A stretch of DNA of 64,000 bases from positions 558,001 to 622,000 of the forward strand of contig NZ_JAMZDX010000006.1 in NCBI RefSeq assembly GCF_024172095.1, read 5' to 3'. Numbering within the stretch: the first letter of the stretch is position 1; each line of letters begins with the position of its first letter. The notes beneath the pieces were generated by a model. That model ran no database searches, was not told the origin of the DNA, and saw nothing but the letters and a program-made list of their open reading frames with translations. Below, piece by piece: positions 1-8,820 of the stretch. This DNA is from Kitasatospora cinereorecta (lineage in GTDB: Bacteria > Actinomycetota > Actinomycetes > Streptomycetales > Streptomycetaceae). Made by a program: the position numbers and the translations under genes.

Positions 1-2750
1 TAGCCGCGTGGCAGCGGCATCTCGAAGTAGACGACCTTGCCGACCGCCTTGCGCGCGGTGCCCCACTTCTCGGCCAGCTTGGAGACCAGGTTGAGGCCGC
101 GCCCGTGCTCGTCCATCGACTCGGCGGGCTCCAGCGAGGGCAGGTTGTGGTTGTCGTCCATGACTTCCACCAACAGCTTGTCCACCCGGATCAGCTGCAG
201 CTGGACTTCGGCCCGGGCCACCCGGACGGCGTTGGTCACCAGCTCGGAGACCAGCAGCTCCACCGTCTCGCTCAGCGGGGTCAGCTGCCAGGCGGTCAGC
301 TGGTCGCGGACCAGTCGCCGGGCCCGGCCCACCTCCGCCTCGGTCACCCCGAGCTGCCAGGTGGCCACCTCGCTCGGCGGGACGCCGTCGAAGCGGGCCA
401 CCAGCAGGGCGATGTCGTCCTGCCGGTCGTCCGAGTGCAGGGTGTTCAGGACGGTGTCGCAGGCCTCCTCGGGGGTCTGCTTCGGGTCGATCAGGTTGCC
501 GCAGAGCGCGGCCAGCCCCTCTCCTATGTCGCCGCCCCGCACCTCGACCAGGCCGTCGGTGCACATCACCAGCATCGACCCGTCCGAGACGTCGATCGTC
601 TTGGCGACGAACGGCACCCCGCCCACGCCGATCGGCGCGCCCTCCGGGATCTCCAGCAGCTCGCCCCGCCCGTCCGGGTGGACCAGCACCGGGGGGACGT
701 GGCCGGCGCTGGCCAGCTCGCAGGTCCGGTTGATCGGGTCGTAGACCGCGTACAGGCAGGTCGCCAGGTGGTCGTCGCCGAGCTTGTGCGCCAGGTTGTC
801 CAGGTGGCGCAGCAGCTGCCCGGGCGGCAGGTCGAGCGCGGCCAGGGTCTGCATGGCGGTGCGGAAGCGGCCCATCGCCGCGGCCGAGTGCAGGCCGTGG
901 CCCATCACGTCGCCGACCACCAGGGCCACCCGGCTGCCGGGCAGCTGGATCGCGTCGAACCAGTCGCCGCCAACCTCCGCCTTGCGGTCGCCCGGCATGT
1001 AGCGGTGGGCGATCTGCACGCCGGGGATCTTCGGCGGCCGGGTCGGGATCATCGAGCGCTGCAGGGTGGTGGCGACCTTGGACTCGGCCCGGTGCAGCCG
1101 GGCGTTGTCCAGCGACAGCGCCGCCCGGACCGCCAGCTCCTGGAGGGTGTCGGCGTCGCCGCGGGTGAACGGGGAGCGGTCGGGCAGCCGCAGCAGCTTG
1201 AGGATGCCCAGCACGTTGCCCCGGGCGGAGAGCGGCAGCACCAGCATGGAGCGGCCGGCCACCACCGGGACCAGCTCCGGGCCGCCGAGCGAGATCGCGT
1301 ACTCCACCGCGACGTCCGGGCTGATCACCGGGACCAGGACCGGCTTGTTCTCCTGCAGCGCCAGACCGGGCGGGGTGGAGCTCGGCATGGTGAGCAGCGC
1401 GCCCTCGTCCAGGACGTGGTCCCACTGGCCGCCGGCGCCCTTGTAGGCGCGGGCCACCCGGCGCAGCACGGTGGCGTCGTCGGGCTCCTCGTCGGGCAGC
1501 TCGCTGTCGGAGATCAGGCCGTCCAGCAGATCGACGCAGGCGAAGTCGGCGACCCGGCGGACCAGCACCTCGCACAGCTCGCGGGCGGTGGTGTCGAGGT
1601 CCAGGGTGGTGCCGACCTGGCTGCCGATCGTGTTCAGCAGGGCCAGTTCGTTGTCGTCGGGGACGCCCCGGACCACCTCCACGCCGTCGGTCGGCGGCGC
1701 GCTCTGGCCGGGCACGTCGATGGTGGGCGCGAGGTCGTCGGAGGGGTCGGCCGGCTGCGCGGGCAGCCCGGGTGTCTCGGGGGCGGCCGGTCCGCGGCCG
1801 CCTGCGGCGGAGTCGATGGTGGGACCTCCCGGGGTCGGGCCGGCGGGGCCGGAACCGGCGCCGGCGTCGCGTGGGCCTGGGATGGTGCTGCCGAGGGTCC
1901 GCCCGCCGTCGGGCGTGCCGTCGGCCGTGGGGAGGGTCCGGGGCGCCTGCGGGCCGCGGCCGGACGGGCGCAGCGGGTCCGGCGGGCGGCGGGCCGCGCG
2001 CTGCTGCGGGGTCGGGTAGCGGCGGCCGATTCCGGCCGCCAGCCGGGCGGTGCCCGAGGTGGACGCCTGGTAGGGGAGGATCGGCAGGCGGGTGGCGGAG
2101 TCCACCCAGATCGCCGGGAGTCCGGCGGCGGCCAGCTGGTCGAGCACCCGGCGCCGCCGTTCCTCGGACCCCTTGGGCAGGAGTGCGGCCAGGGCGGACG
2201 CGTCGGCCGGTCCCGGCGGGGCGAAGGCGGCCGCGACCCGGTGCGGGCGGCCGGGCGCGGGCGCCGCCGCGTACGGGCGCAGCCCCTCGCCGACCGCGAT
2301 CCGGGGGCCGGAGGTGCGCAGCGGGCGGGCGTCGGCGGCCAGGGCGAGCAGGGAGCGGCCGCCGGGCTCGATCAGCGGGTAGGCCCACCAGAGCACGTCC
2401 CGCAGCCGTTCCTCGCGGTCGTGCACGGCCATCGAGCCGGCCCAGGGCGTGTCCTGCTGGGTCAGGTCGTCGAGGGTGTCGAGGGCGTCGCAGCGCCGGC
2501 CGGTGCCGGGTGCGGCCGGTCCCGCGGTCTCCGGTCGGGGCTCGACGGCGGGCAGCAGGCCGTGGGCGGAGCGGCCGCAGGCGACCTCGGCCCGGTGCCC
2601 GAAGAGTTCCTCGGCGGTGCGGTTCCACTGGGCGATCCGGCCGTCCGGGTCGACCAGTACGGCGGCGACGCGAAGCAGGGCGACCACGCCTGACGGGTGG
2701 CCACCCGGGACGTCCCCCCGGTTCGGTGTGGAGTTGGGCTCGTCCACCAT
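1..2750 (-). CDS. SpoIIE-family PP2C phosphatase with PAS, GAF and anti-sigma-type HATPase domains (3' end at window edge)
   Basis: A multidomain signalling protein of at least 916 residues. An N-terminal PAS-like segment (about 20-75) is followed by a Pro/Gly-rich linker, a GAF domain (about 385-550), a SpoIIE/PP2C phosphatase core with GDWFD and GDVMGHG metal motifs (about 590-615), and a C-terminal RsbW-like ATPase with ELVTNAV N-box and HGRGLNLV motif (about 835-900). This domain set is typical of streptomycete regulators that act on anti-sigma-factor antagonists. The ATG at 2750 was chosen because PAS-like coding starts soon after it; an AGGGG stretch lies upstream but further than ideal. 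The last complete codon ends at position 3 and the next begins with TA, so the stop may fall exactly at the window edge. Its target sigma system is not visible here. Confidence 0.9.
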   Translation of the reverse strand, partial: MVDEPNSTPNRGDVPGGHPSGVVALLRVAAVLVDPDGRIAQWNRTAEELFGHRAEVACGRSAHGLLPAVEPRPETAGPAAPGTGRRCDALDTLDDLTQQDTPWAGSMAVHDREERLRDVLWWAYPLIEPGGRSLLALAADARPLRTSGPRIAVGEGLRPYAAAPAPGRPHRVAAAFAPPGPADASALAALLPKGSEERRRRVLDQLAAAGLPAIWVDSATRLPILPYQASTSGTARLAAGIGRRYPTPQQRAARRPPDPLRPSGRGPQAPRTLPTADGTPDGGRTLGSTIPGPRDAGAGSGPAGPTPGGPTIDSAAGGRGPAAPETPGLPAQPADPSDDLAPTIDVPGQSAPPTDGVEVVRGVPDDNELALLNTIGSQVGTTLDLDTTARELCEVLVRRVADFACVDLLDGLISDSELPDEEPDDATVLRRVARAYKGAGGQWDHVLDEGALLTMPSSTPPGLALQENKPVLVPVISPDVAVEYAISLGGPELVPVVAGRSMLVLPLSARGNVLGILKLLRLPDRSPFTRGDADTLQELAVRAALSLDNARLHRAESKVATTLQRSMIPTRPPKIPGVQIAHRYMPGDRKAEVGGDWFDAIQLPGSRVALVVGDVMGHGLHSAAAMGRFRTAMQTLAALDLPPGQLLRHLDNLAHKLGDDHLATCLYAVYDPINRTCELASAGHVPPVLVHPDGRGELLEIPEGAPIGVGGVPFVAKTIDVSDGSMLVMCTDGLVEVRGGDIGEGLAALCGNLIDPKQTPEEACDTVLNTLHSDDRQDDIALLVARFDGVPPSEVATWQLGVTEAEVGRARRLVRDQLTAWQLTPLSETVELLVSELVTNAVRVARAEVQLQLIRVDKLLVEVMDDNHNLPSLEPAESMDEHGRGLNLVSKLAEKWGTARKAVGKVVYFEMPLPRG

Positions 2751-2974
2751 GGATTCGGTCTGCCCCTTTTTCCGGCCGCTGCTCCTCGCCTTGTACCGCG
2801 TGCGCCCTCCAGCGAAGCACGGACGGGGGCGCGTACGACAGCGAATCGGGGAGATTCGTGAGTATCAGTTGCGTGTCACGCTGCGTGCGCCGTCGGGTGC
2901 ACCGGGTTCACCCGGGCGGATCAGGGTGTCGCTTTGCGGACGGCCGCGGGGCGGGCCCCGGTAGGGTGGCGCGG

Positions 2975-4153
2975 GTGAGCGAACAGAGCCCGGCGCTGTG
3001 GGCGGACCCGGAGCGGCAGCAGCTGGAGGAGCAGGTCGCCGCCGCCGAGCTGGCCTGGCTGACCCTGGACGTCGACGTGGAGACGCTGCGGGTCGAGATC
3101 GACAACTTCGCCCTGGTCCACCACCAGCTGCTCGGCCCGCTCTACGCCCGCCTCGACGAGCTGGACGCGCTGATCGCCGAGGCGGTGGCGGCGCTGAGCG
3201 GTGACCCCGAGGACCTCAGGCTGGCCGCCGAGGCGCGCGCCCGGGTCGAGCCGCCGGACGAGCACGAGGTGCCGTCGGACGGGCTGTGGGAGGCCGAGCA
3301 GCGGGCCCGCCAGGTCCGCCCCGACCGCGAGGCGCAGCGCCTGTACCGCGACCTGGCCCGCCGGGCCCACCCGGACCTGAGCACCGACCCGGCGGAGCAG
3401 ACCCGCCGCTCGGCCTTCATCGCCCGGGTCAACGAGGCGTACGCGCGGGGCGACGGCGGGCAGCTGGAGCAGCTCGCCGAGGAGTGGTCGACCGCGCCCG
3501 AGTCGGCGCCCGCCGCGGACTCCCCCGACCGGCTGGGCTGGCTGCGCCAGCGCCTGGAGTGGCTGACCGGCCGGATCGGCGCGCTCGCCGCCGAGCAGGT
3601 CCGGTTGGAGCGCACGCCGATGGGCGAGCTGCTGCTGCTGGCCCCGCAGGAGCCCGAGCGGCTGCTGGAGGAGCTGGCCGAGCAGTTGCTGGCCACCGCC
3701 GCCGAGCGCCGGGACCGGCTGGAGGGGCTGCTGCCCGCGGCGCCGGCCGGTCACAATGGAGGTGGCCGACCCGGGGATTCCGGGGGCCGCGAGAGCCGCG
3801 AGGACCAGGAGACCGCCACGATGTTCGCTGAAGCGCTGCCCACCACCGACGCCGCCTCGGTGCCGTCGGACGCCGTCCTGCTCGACGTCCGCGAGCAGGA
3901 CGAGTGGGACGCCGGTCACGTGGAGGGGGCGCTGCACGTCCCGATCGGGCAGGTGCTGGCCCGGCTCGAGGAGCTGCCGGAGGAGAAGCTGTACGTGCTC
4001 TGCCGGGTCGGCGGGCGTTCCGCGCAGGTGGTGCAGTACCTGGTCGCCAACGGTCTGCGCGAGGCGGTCAACGTGGACGGCGGCATGTACGCGTGGGAGG
4101 CGGCCGGCCGGCCGATGGTGAGCAGCTCGGGCGCGCCCGCGTACGTCCTCTGA
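2975..4153 (+). CDS. J-domain-like / rhodanese fused reading frame
   Basis: One uninterrupted 392-residue frame starting at GTG 2975. Residues 1-80 are helical and Glu-rich. A J-domain-like segment around 120-160 carries the HPD tripeptide (H132). A further helical part follows to about 260. Residues 283-392 are a complete single-domain rhodanese (sulfurtransferase) with catalytic Cys343 in the loop CRVGGRS. Rhodaneses of this size normally stand alone, and an internal ATG at 3821 has a good AGGAG site, so the cell may make the rhodanese alone, the fusion, or both. The linker (about 255-282) is Gly/Arg-rich with no predicted structure. The chaperone link is inferred from the HPD motif only; client and sulfur donor are unknown. 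Confidence 0.75.
   Translation: MSEQSPALWADPERQQLEEQVAAAELAWLTLDVDVETLRVEIDNFALVHHQLLGPLYARLDELDALIAEAVAALSGDPEDLRLAAEARARVEPPDEHEVPSDGLWEAEQRARQVRPDREAQRLYRDLARRAHPDLSTDPAEQTRRSAFIARVNEAYARGDGGQLEQLAEEWSTAPESAPAADSPDRLGWLRQRLEWLTGRIGALAAEQVRLERTPMGELLLLAPQEPERLLEELAEQLLATAAERRDRLEGLLPAAPAGHNGGGRPGDSGGRESREDQETATMFAEALPTTDAASVPSDAVLLDVREQDEWDAGHVEGALHVPIGQVLARLEELPEEKLYVLCRVGGRSAQVVQYLVANGLREAVNVDGGMYAWEAAGRPMVSSSGAPAYVL
3807..3823 (+). promoter_or_regulatory. Internal ribosome binding site and ATG for a stand-alone rhodanese
   Basis: AGGAG at 3807-3811 lies nine bases before ATG 3821, which is in frame with the upstream J-domain-like part. Translation from here would give a 110-residue rhodanese, the usual size of the family. 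There is no stop codon between the two parts, so whether this is an internal start in a real fusion or the true start of a second gene cannot be decided from sequence. Confidence 0.5.
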
Positions 4154-4203
4154 GGCCTGTCGGACAGGCCTTAGCGCGCGTCGCGCCCCTGTTGCGGGGG
4201 CGC
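4153..4203 (+). terminator. Two tandem GC-rich hairpins after the rhodanese gene
   Basis: Hairpin one has 7-bp arms AGGCCTG (4153-4159) and CAGGCCT (4165-4171). Hairpin two has arms GCGCCCC (4183-4189) and GGGGCGC (4197-4203). No T-tract follows, as is common in streptomycetes. They sit just before the next co-directional gene, so termination may be partial. Confidence 0.45.
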
Positions 4204-4216
4204 GGGCTGGTGCAGG

Positions 4217-4855
4217 ATGGCCCGCGTGCGTGTCTGGTCCGTCCCCGCTCGGGTCGTGCTCTCGGTCGCGGCGCTCGGGCTGGCCGCGGGCACCGCGCTG
4301 TTCCTGGCCGCGCTGTTCCTGCACGTGGCGCCGGAGAACGCGGTCTCCCGGCGGTACCGGGCCGAGGTCGACGCGGTGGTCTACCCGGAGTTCGAGCAGA
4401 ACTGGAAGCTCTTCGCGCCCAACCCGCTGCAGCAGAACGTCATGGTCGACGCCCGGGTGCAGACCATCGCGGGGGACGGCCGGATCACCACCCGGGACTG
4501 GACCGGGCTGACCGCCCAGGACTTCGCGGCGGTCCGGCACAACCCGGCGCCCAGCCACGTCGACCAGAACCTGCTGCGCCGGGCGTGGGACTTCTACGAC
4601 GCCACCCACCCGCAGCAGGACGGTGCGGTGGCCGGTCCGCGGGCCAAATTGGCCGAGGAGTACCTGAAGCGGATCGCGCTCCAGCGGATCGGCCGCACCG
4701 CGGGCGGTGAAAGGATTCTGCAGATCCAGTTCCGGGTCGGTGCCCGGACCGTGGCACCGCCCCCCTGGAGCCCCGAGCAGGTCTCCACCGACCCGGACTA
4801 CCGCGAGCTGCCCTGGTGGCCGGTGAACGAGGACGACTACCGGGGGCTGGCGTGA
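4217..4855 (+). CDS. DUF5819 family membrane-anchored protein
   Basis: A 212-residue protein with one N-terminal membrane segment (about 11-34) and a soluble rest with the motif NWKLFAPNP and many aromatic residues, which fits the DUF5819 family. No catalytic function is established for this family to my knowledge. Its stop codon overlaps the start of the next gene (GTGA), an HTTM-domain membrane protein, so the two are almost certainly translationally coupled and act together. The ATG at 4217 directly precedes the hydrophobic helix. A role as partner of the HTTM protein is inferred from position only. Confidence 0.8.
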   Translation: MARVRVWSVPARVVLSVAALGLAAGTALFLAALFLHVAPENAVSRRYRAEVDAVVYPEFEQNWKLFAPNPLQQNVMVDARVQTIAGDGRITTRDWTGLTAQDFAAVRHNPAPSHVDQNLLRRAWDFYDATHPQQDGAVAGPRAKLAEEYLKRIALQRIGRTAGGERILQIQFRVGARTVAPPPWSPEQVSTDPDYRELPWWPVNEDDYRGLA

Positions 4856-5958
4856 GCGACCCCGTACCCGTCCTCGACCGGGACGCCGCCGAACCCCCGC
4901 CCGCCGGACCGCCCGCGCCCGCCGAGCGGCGCCCCGGGCGCTGGGAGGTCCTGCTCACCCCGCTCGCCGCCCACCAGGCCGCCGTGGTGCGGATCGGCGT
5001 CGCGCTCGCCTGGGGCGGCTTCCTGCTCCGCGAGTGGCCCCACCGGCGGGTCCTGTACGGCGACCTGTCGCCCTGGTCGTCCGACCTGTCCCGGCAGCTG
5101 CTGGCCGACACCCACGCCTTCACCGTGCTCGGCCGGTCCTCCGACCGGTGGTGGTTCGAGCTGGTGTACCACCTGGCGATCCTGGCCTCCGCCGCGCTGC
5201 TGCTCGGCTGGCGGACCAGGGCGAGCAGCGTGCTGTTCGCCGTCACCGCCGTCTCCCTGCAGAACCGCAATATCCTGGTCGGTGACGGCGGCGACAACGT
5301 GGTCCACCTGATGGCGATCTACCTGGCGCTGACCCGCTGCGGGCTGGTCTGGTCGCTGGACGCCCGCCGACGGGCCCGCCGCTCCCCCGCCGGGCCGGCG
5401 GCCGGGGAACAGCCCGGGGAGGTGCGCGCGGTGCTGGACGCGCTGGCCTCGATGCTGCACAACTGCGCGATGCTGGTGATCGCCGTCCAGGTGGTGCTGA
5501 TCTACTCCACCGCCGGTTGGTACAAGATCCAGGGCTCGCGCTGGCAGGACGGCACCGCGGTCTACTACCCGCTGCACCTGGGCTACTTCTCCCCCTGGCC
5601 GGCCCTGTCCGGGCTGCTCGGGGCCGGGCTGCTGACCACGGTCGCGCTCTCCTACGGCACCGTGGTCGCCCAGGTCGCCTTCCCGTTCACGCTGGCCAAC
5701 CGGCGGCTGAAGAACGTGCTGCTGGCGCTGATGATGGCCGAGCACGCCGCCATCGCGGTCACCCTCGGGCTGCCGTTCTTCTCGCTGGCGATGATCGCGG
5801 CGGACGCCGTCTTCCTGCCCACCGGGGCGCTGCGGCGGCTCGAGCGGTGGGCGGTCGGCCTGCTCGGCCTCCTGGGCCTGGCCGGTCCGGCAGGTCCGGC
5901 AGGTCCGGCCGGTCTGGTCGAGCGGCCAGCGGAGGGGTCGCGGCCGGAGAGCGGATAG
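4852..5958 (+). CDS. HTTM-domain (vitamin K-dependent carboxylase-like) integral membrane protein
   Basis: A 368-residue polytopic membrane protein starting at GTG 4852, which overlaps the DUF5819 stop by four bases. Several hydrophobic helices and the segment GWYKIQGSRWQDG resemble the horizontally transferred transmembrane (HTTM) domain related to vitamin K-dependent gamma-glutamyl carboxylase. Bacterial members have no firmly known substrate. The first 40 residues are Pro/Ala-rich and probably cytosolic. The C-terminus carries a short collagen-like GPA run (about 340-355) encoded by a near-perfect 9-base repeat at about 5881-5915. Co-translation with DUF5819 suggests a two-protein membrane unit. 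Confidence 0.82.
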   Translation: MSDPVPVLDRDAAEPPPAGPPAPAERRPGRWEVLLTPLAAHQAAVVRIGVALAWGGFLLREWPHRRVLYGDLSPWSSDLSRQLLADTHAFTVLGRSSDRWWFELVYHLAILASAALLLGWRTRASSVLFAVTAVSLQNRNILVGDGGDNVVHLMAIYLALTRCGLVWSLDARRRARRSPAGPAAGEQPGEVRAVLDALASMLHNCAMLVIAVQVVLIYSTAGWYKIQGSRWQDGTAVYYPLHLGYFSPWPALSGLLGAGLLTTVALSYGTVVAQVAFPFTLANRRLKNVLLALMMAEHAAIAVTLGLPFFSLAMIAADAVFLPTGALRRLERWAVGLLGLLGLAGPAGPAGPAGLVERPAEGSRPESG

Positions 5959-5967
5959 GCTCCCTTT

Positions 5968-8118
5968 ATGTCCTGGTTCGTCGCCCTTCGTGACACCGCG
6001 AAGGCCGGGCTGACCCTGGACCGGTCGCTGACCGACCCCCGCCGCGCGCTCCGCGGCGCCGTCGCCGCCGGACTGGTCGTGCTGCCCACCCTGGCGCTGT
6101 TCGGACCGGGCCCCGCCACCTCCGCCGCGATGGGCGCCTTCATCGCCGGCACCGCCACCTTCCAGCGCAGCTTCCGCCCCCGCGCCTCGCTCGCCGTGGC
6201 CGCCGCCATCGGACTGGGCGTCAGCACCTTCCTCGGCTACCTGGCCGTCGGCGTCCCCGGCGCCTTCCCGGTGCTGCTCGCCGTCTGGGCGTTCGGCGCG
6301 GGCCTGGCCTGGGCGGTCGGCCCCACCGCCGGCGTGGTCGCCTCCACCACCCTCGCGGTGATGCTGGTCGTCGTCCAGCTCCCGGTCAGCGCCGTCAGCG
6401 CGCTCGGCCACGGCGCCCTGTGCGCCCTCGGCGGAGCCGTCCAGGCCCTGCTGGTACTGGCCTGGCCGATCGGCAGCTGGCGCGCCCAGCGCGACGCCCT
6501 CGCCGACGTCTACGCCGCCCTCGGCGACTACGCCCGCCGGCTGCGCCAGGACCCGACCGCGCCCGTCGACCCGGAACCGTTCGTGGTGGCCCGCCAGGCC
6601 GCCGCGCTCACCCCCTGGCAGGCCCGGCACCGGCCGCCCGAGCTGCGCGGCCTGCGCGGCATCGCCGAGCGGATCCGGCCCGCCCTCGCCGCCCTGGCCG
6701 ACCCCCGGGTCGGTGCCCCCGCTGAGGGCCCCGCCCGCGACCAGGCCCGCGAGGTGCTGGCCGGCGCCGCCGAGGTGCTGGACGCGCTCGCCCACGCCAT
6801 CCGCACCGGCGACCCGTTCCGCACCCCCAGCGACAGCGCCGGCCTCGCCCTCGCCCGCCCCGCCCACGGCCCCGCCCTGCGCGGCGCCCCCCGCCGCGCC
6901 GCCCGCCGGATCATCGGCCTGCTGGGCCGCGCCGCCGACCGCCTCGACCAGCAGGACCGCTCCACCGTCACCCCCGCCCCCACCGGCCCCGGCCTGCGCC
7001 GCCCGCCGCTGTTGCGCACCGTGCCCTCCGCGCTGCGCACCGTCGGCCGCCAGCTGCACCCGCGCTCGGCCGTGCTCCAGCACGCCGTCCGGCTCTCCGG
7101 CGTGGTCACCGCCGCCTACCTGGCCGCCCGGCTGCTCGGCCTCCACCACGGCTACTGGGCGCCGATGACCGCCACCATGGTGATGCGCCCCGACTTCGCC
7201 CAGACCGCCAGCCGCGGGGTGGCCCGGCTGGTCGGCACCAGCGTCGGCGTCCTGGTCGCCACCGGCGTGGTCCAGCTCTTCCACCCCGGGCCCTGGGTAC
7301 TCGCCTCGCTCGCCGTGGTCTGCATGGGCGGCGCCTACCTGACCCTGCGCACCGGGTACGCGCTGATGACCGTCTGCGTCTCCTCGTACGTGGTCCTCCT
7401 GCTCGGCCTGCAGCCCGGCGACCCTGTGCAGACCGCGGTCGAACGGGTCGCCATGACGCTGCTCGGCGGCGCCGTCGCGCTCGGCGCGTACGCGCTCTTC
7501 CCGACCTGGCAGACCGCCCGGCTGCCGGAGCGGCTGGCCGAGTGGCTGGCGGCGGTCGGGCGGTACAGCTCCGCCGTCTTCACCGCGTTCGGCGCCCCGG
7601 GCGTCGGGCAGGCGGACAAGGCCGTCCGGGCCGCCCTGCTGGACGCCCGCGAGGCTCGCGGCGAGATGCTGGCCGCCCTCGACCGGGCCGAGGCCGAGCC
7701 GGTCCACCACCCCGCCGAACTCTCCCGCCGCCAGGTCGAGCGGGCCCGCACCGCGATGGGAATGCTGGGCCGCTCCAGCGTGGTGATGGAGGCCCACCTG
7801 CCCGCCCCGGACAGCCCGCCCGTCCCCGGCGCCCTGCGCTTCGCCGAGGAGCTGCGCGACGCCACCGCCGTCGCCGCGGCCGCCGTGCTGCTCGGCCAGC
7901 CGGTCGACTTCGCCGCCCTGCGCGAGACCCACGCGCGGCTCGACGCCGAGCTCGCCGACCTGCCCGCCGAGGAGGCCGCCGAGGGCGTCGAGGTGGTGCG
8001 GGCCGGGGCCCGGCTGGTCATGCACGCCCTCGCGGAGCTGGAGAAGGCCGTCCGACCGCGGGCGGCGGCCGCCGCCGAGGAGAGCGCCGCCGAGGGGGCC
8101 GTACCCTCGACTGCGTGA
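5968..8118 (+). CDS. FUSC family membrane protein (aromatic acid exporter-like)
   Basis: A 716-residue protein with two hydrophobic membrane bundles (about 25-170 and 365-510), each followed by an Ala/Arg-rich helical cytosolic region, which is the duplicated layout of FUSC/ArAE-type proteins. The second bundle carries the conserved-looking YWAPMTATMVMRPD segment. Family members are proposed exporters of aromatic acids or other small organics; the substrate here is unknown. The ATG at 5968 begins ten bases after the HTTM gene, and the gene ends in a 4-base overlap with the TrmH-type methyltransferase, so all belong to one transcription block. Confidence 0.85.
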   Translation: MSWFVALRDTAKAGLTLDRSLTDPRRALRGAVAAGLVVLPTLALFGPGPATSAAMGAFIAGTATFQRSFRPRASLAVAAAIGLGVSTFLGYLAVGVPGAFPVLLAVWAFGAGLAWAVGPTAGVVASTTLAVMLVVVQLPVSAVSALGHGALCALGGAVQALLVLAWPIGSWRAQRDALADVYAALGDYARRLRQDPTAPVDPEPFVVARQAAALTPWQARHRPPELRGLRGIAERIRPALAALADPRVGAPAEGPARDQAREVLAGAAEVLDALAHAIRTGDPFRTPSDSAGLALARPAHGPALRGAPRRAARRIIGLLGRAADRLDQQDRSTVTPAPTGPGLRRPPLLRTVPSALRTVGRQLHPRSAVLQHAVRLSGVVTAAYLAARLLGLHHGYWAPMTATMVMRPDFAQTASRGVARLVGTSVGVLVATGVVQLFHPGPWVLASLAVVCMGGAYLTLRTGYALMTVCVSSYVVLLLGLQPGDPVQTAVERVAMTLLGGAVALGAYALFPTWQTARLPERLAEWLAAVGRYSSAVFTAFGAPGVGQADKAVRAALLDAREARGEMLAALDRAEAEPVHHPAELSRRQVERARTAMGMLGRSSVVMEAHLPAPDSPPVPGALRFAEELRDATAVAAAAVLLGQPVDFAALRETHARLDAELADLPAEEAAEGVEVVRAGARLVMHALAELEKAVRPRAAAAAEESAAEGAVPSTA

Positions 8119-8780
8119 ACGAGACGGGTGTGCCCCACCGGGGCGAGCAGTACGACGACGCCTTCGCGCCGGACGACCGCGAGATCGGGGTCGGGCCGCA
8201 CCCGGAGCCCTGGCCGTCCGGGCCCAATTACGACCCCGGGCTGCTGGCCGCCGGTGACCGCCGCAACGTGGTCGACCGGTACCGCTACTGGACCCGTGAG
8301 GCGATCGTCGCCGACCTGGACACCCGGCGGCACGGCTTCCACGTCGCCGTGGAGAACTGGCAGCACGACTTCAACATCGGCTCGGTGGTGCGGACCGCCA
8401 ACGCCTTCCTGGCCGAGCAGGTGCACATCGTCGGACGGCGGCGCTGGAACCGGCGCGGCGCCATGGTCACCGACCGGTACCAGCACGTCCGCCACCACGA
8501 CTCGGTCGCCTCGCTGGCGGCCTTCGCCGCCGAGCGGGACCTGCCGATCATCGGGATCGACAACCTGCCGGGCGCGGTGCCGATCGAGACCTTCGAGCTG
8601 CCCGAGCGGTGCGTCCTGCTCTTCGGCCAGGAGGGGCCCGGCCTCACCGAGGAGGCCTGGCAGCACGCCCGGGCGGTCTGCTCGATCGCCCAGTTCGGCT
8701 CCACCCGCTCCATCAACGCCGGGGCGGCGGCCGCCATCGCCATGCACAGCTGGATCCGCGTCCACGCGGAACACGGCTGA
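8115..8780 (+). CDS. TrmH family (SPOUT) RNA methyltransferase
   Basis: A 221-residue SpoU/TrmH-class S-adenosylmethionine-dependent RNA 2'-O-methyltransferase. Motif 1 is in the DFNIGSVVRTANAF region (N..R), motif 2 is LLFGQEGPGL, and motif 3 is SINAGAAAAIAMHSW, which together form the trefoil-knot binding site. GTG 8115 overlaps the upstream FUSC stop (GTGA). Whether the target is tRNA or rRNA cannot be read from the sequence. No N-terminal RNA-binding domain is present, as in compact TrmL-like members. Confidence 0.88.
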   Translation: MNETGVPHRGEQYDDAFAPDDREIGVGPHPEPWPSGPNYDPGLLAAGDRRNVVDRYRYWTREAIVADLDTRRHGFHVAVENWQHDFNIGSVVRTANAFLAEQVHIVGRRRWNRRGAMVTDRYQHVRHHDSVASLAAFAAERDLPIIGIDNLPGAVPIETFELPERCVLLFGQEGPGLTEEAWQHARAVCSIAQFGSTRSINAGAAAAIAMHSWIRVHAEHG

Positions 8781-8803
8781 GCGGCGCGGAGACCGCGCCG
8801 CTC
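8779..8803. terminator. Perfect 11-bp hairpin between convergent genes
   Basis: Arms GAGCGGCGCGG (8779-8789) and CCGCGCCGCTC (8793-8803) around a 3-base loop. The left arm includes the last bases of the methyltransferase stop codon. It lies between convergent genes and can work for both strands. Confidence 0.75.
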
Positions 8804-8820
8804 GGCCGGGAACGCTCCGG

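Noticed and set aside
1..2693. Long plus-strand frames opposite the SpoIIE-type gene (862 and 793 residues)
   Set aside because: They are Arg/Ala/Gly-rich with no family motifs and are antisense shadows of the minus-strand multidomain gene, whose motifs are intact.
4837..8025. Very long minus-strand frame of over 1,000 residues
   Set aside because: It is antisense to the HTTM and FUSC genes, composed of Gly/Ala/Arg/Gln with no recognisable domain; high GC lengthens such frames.
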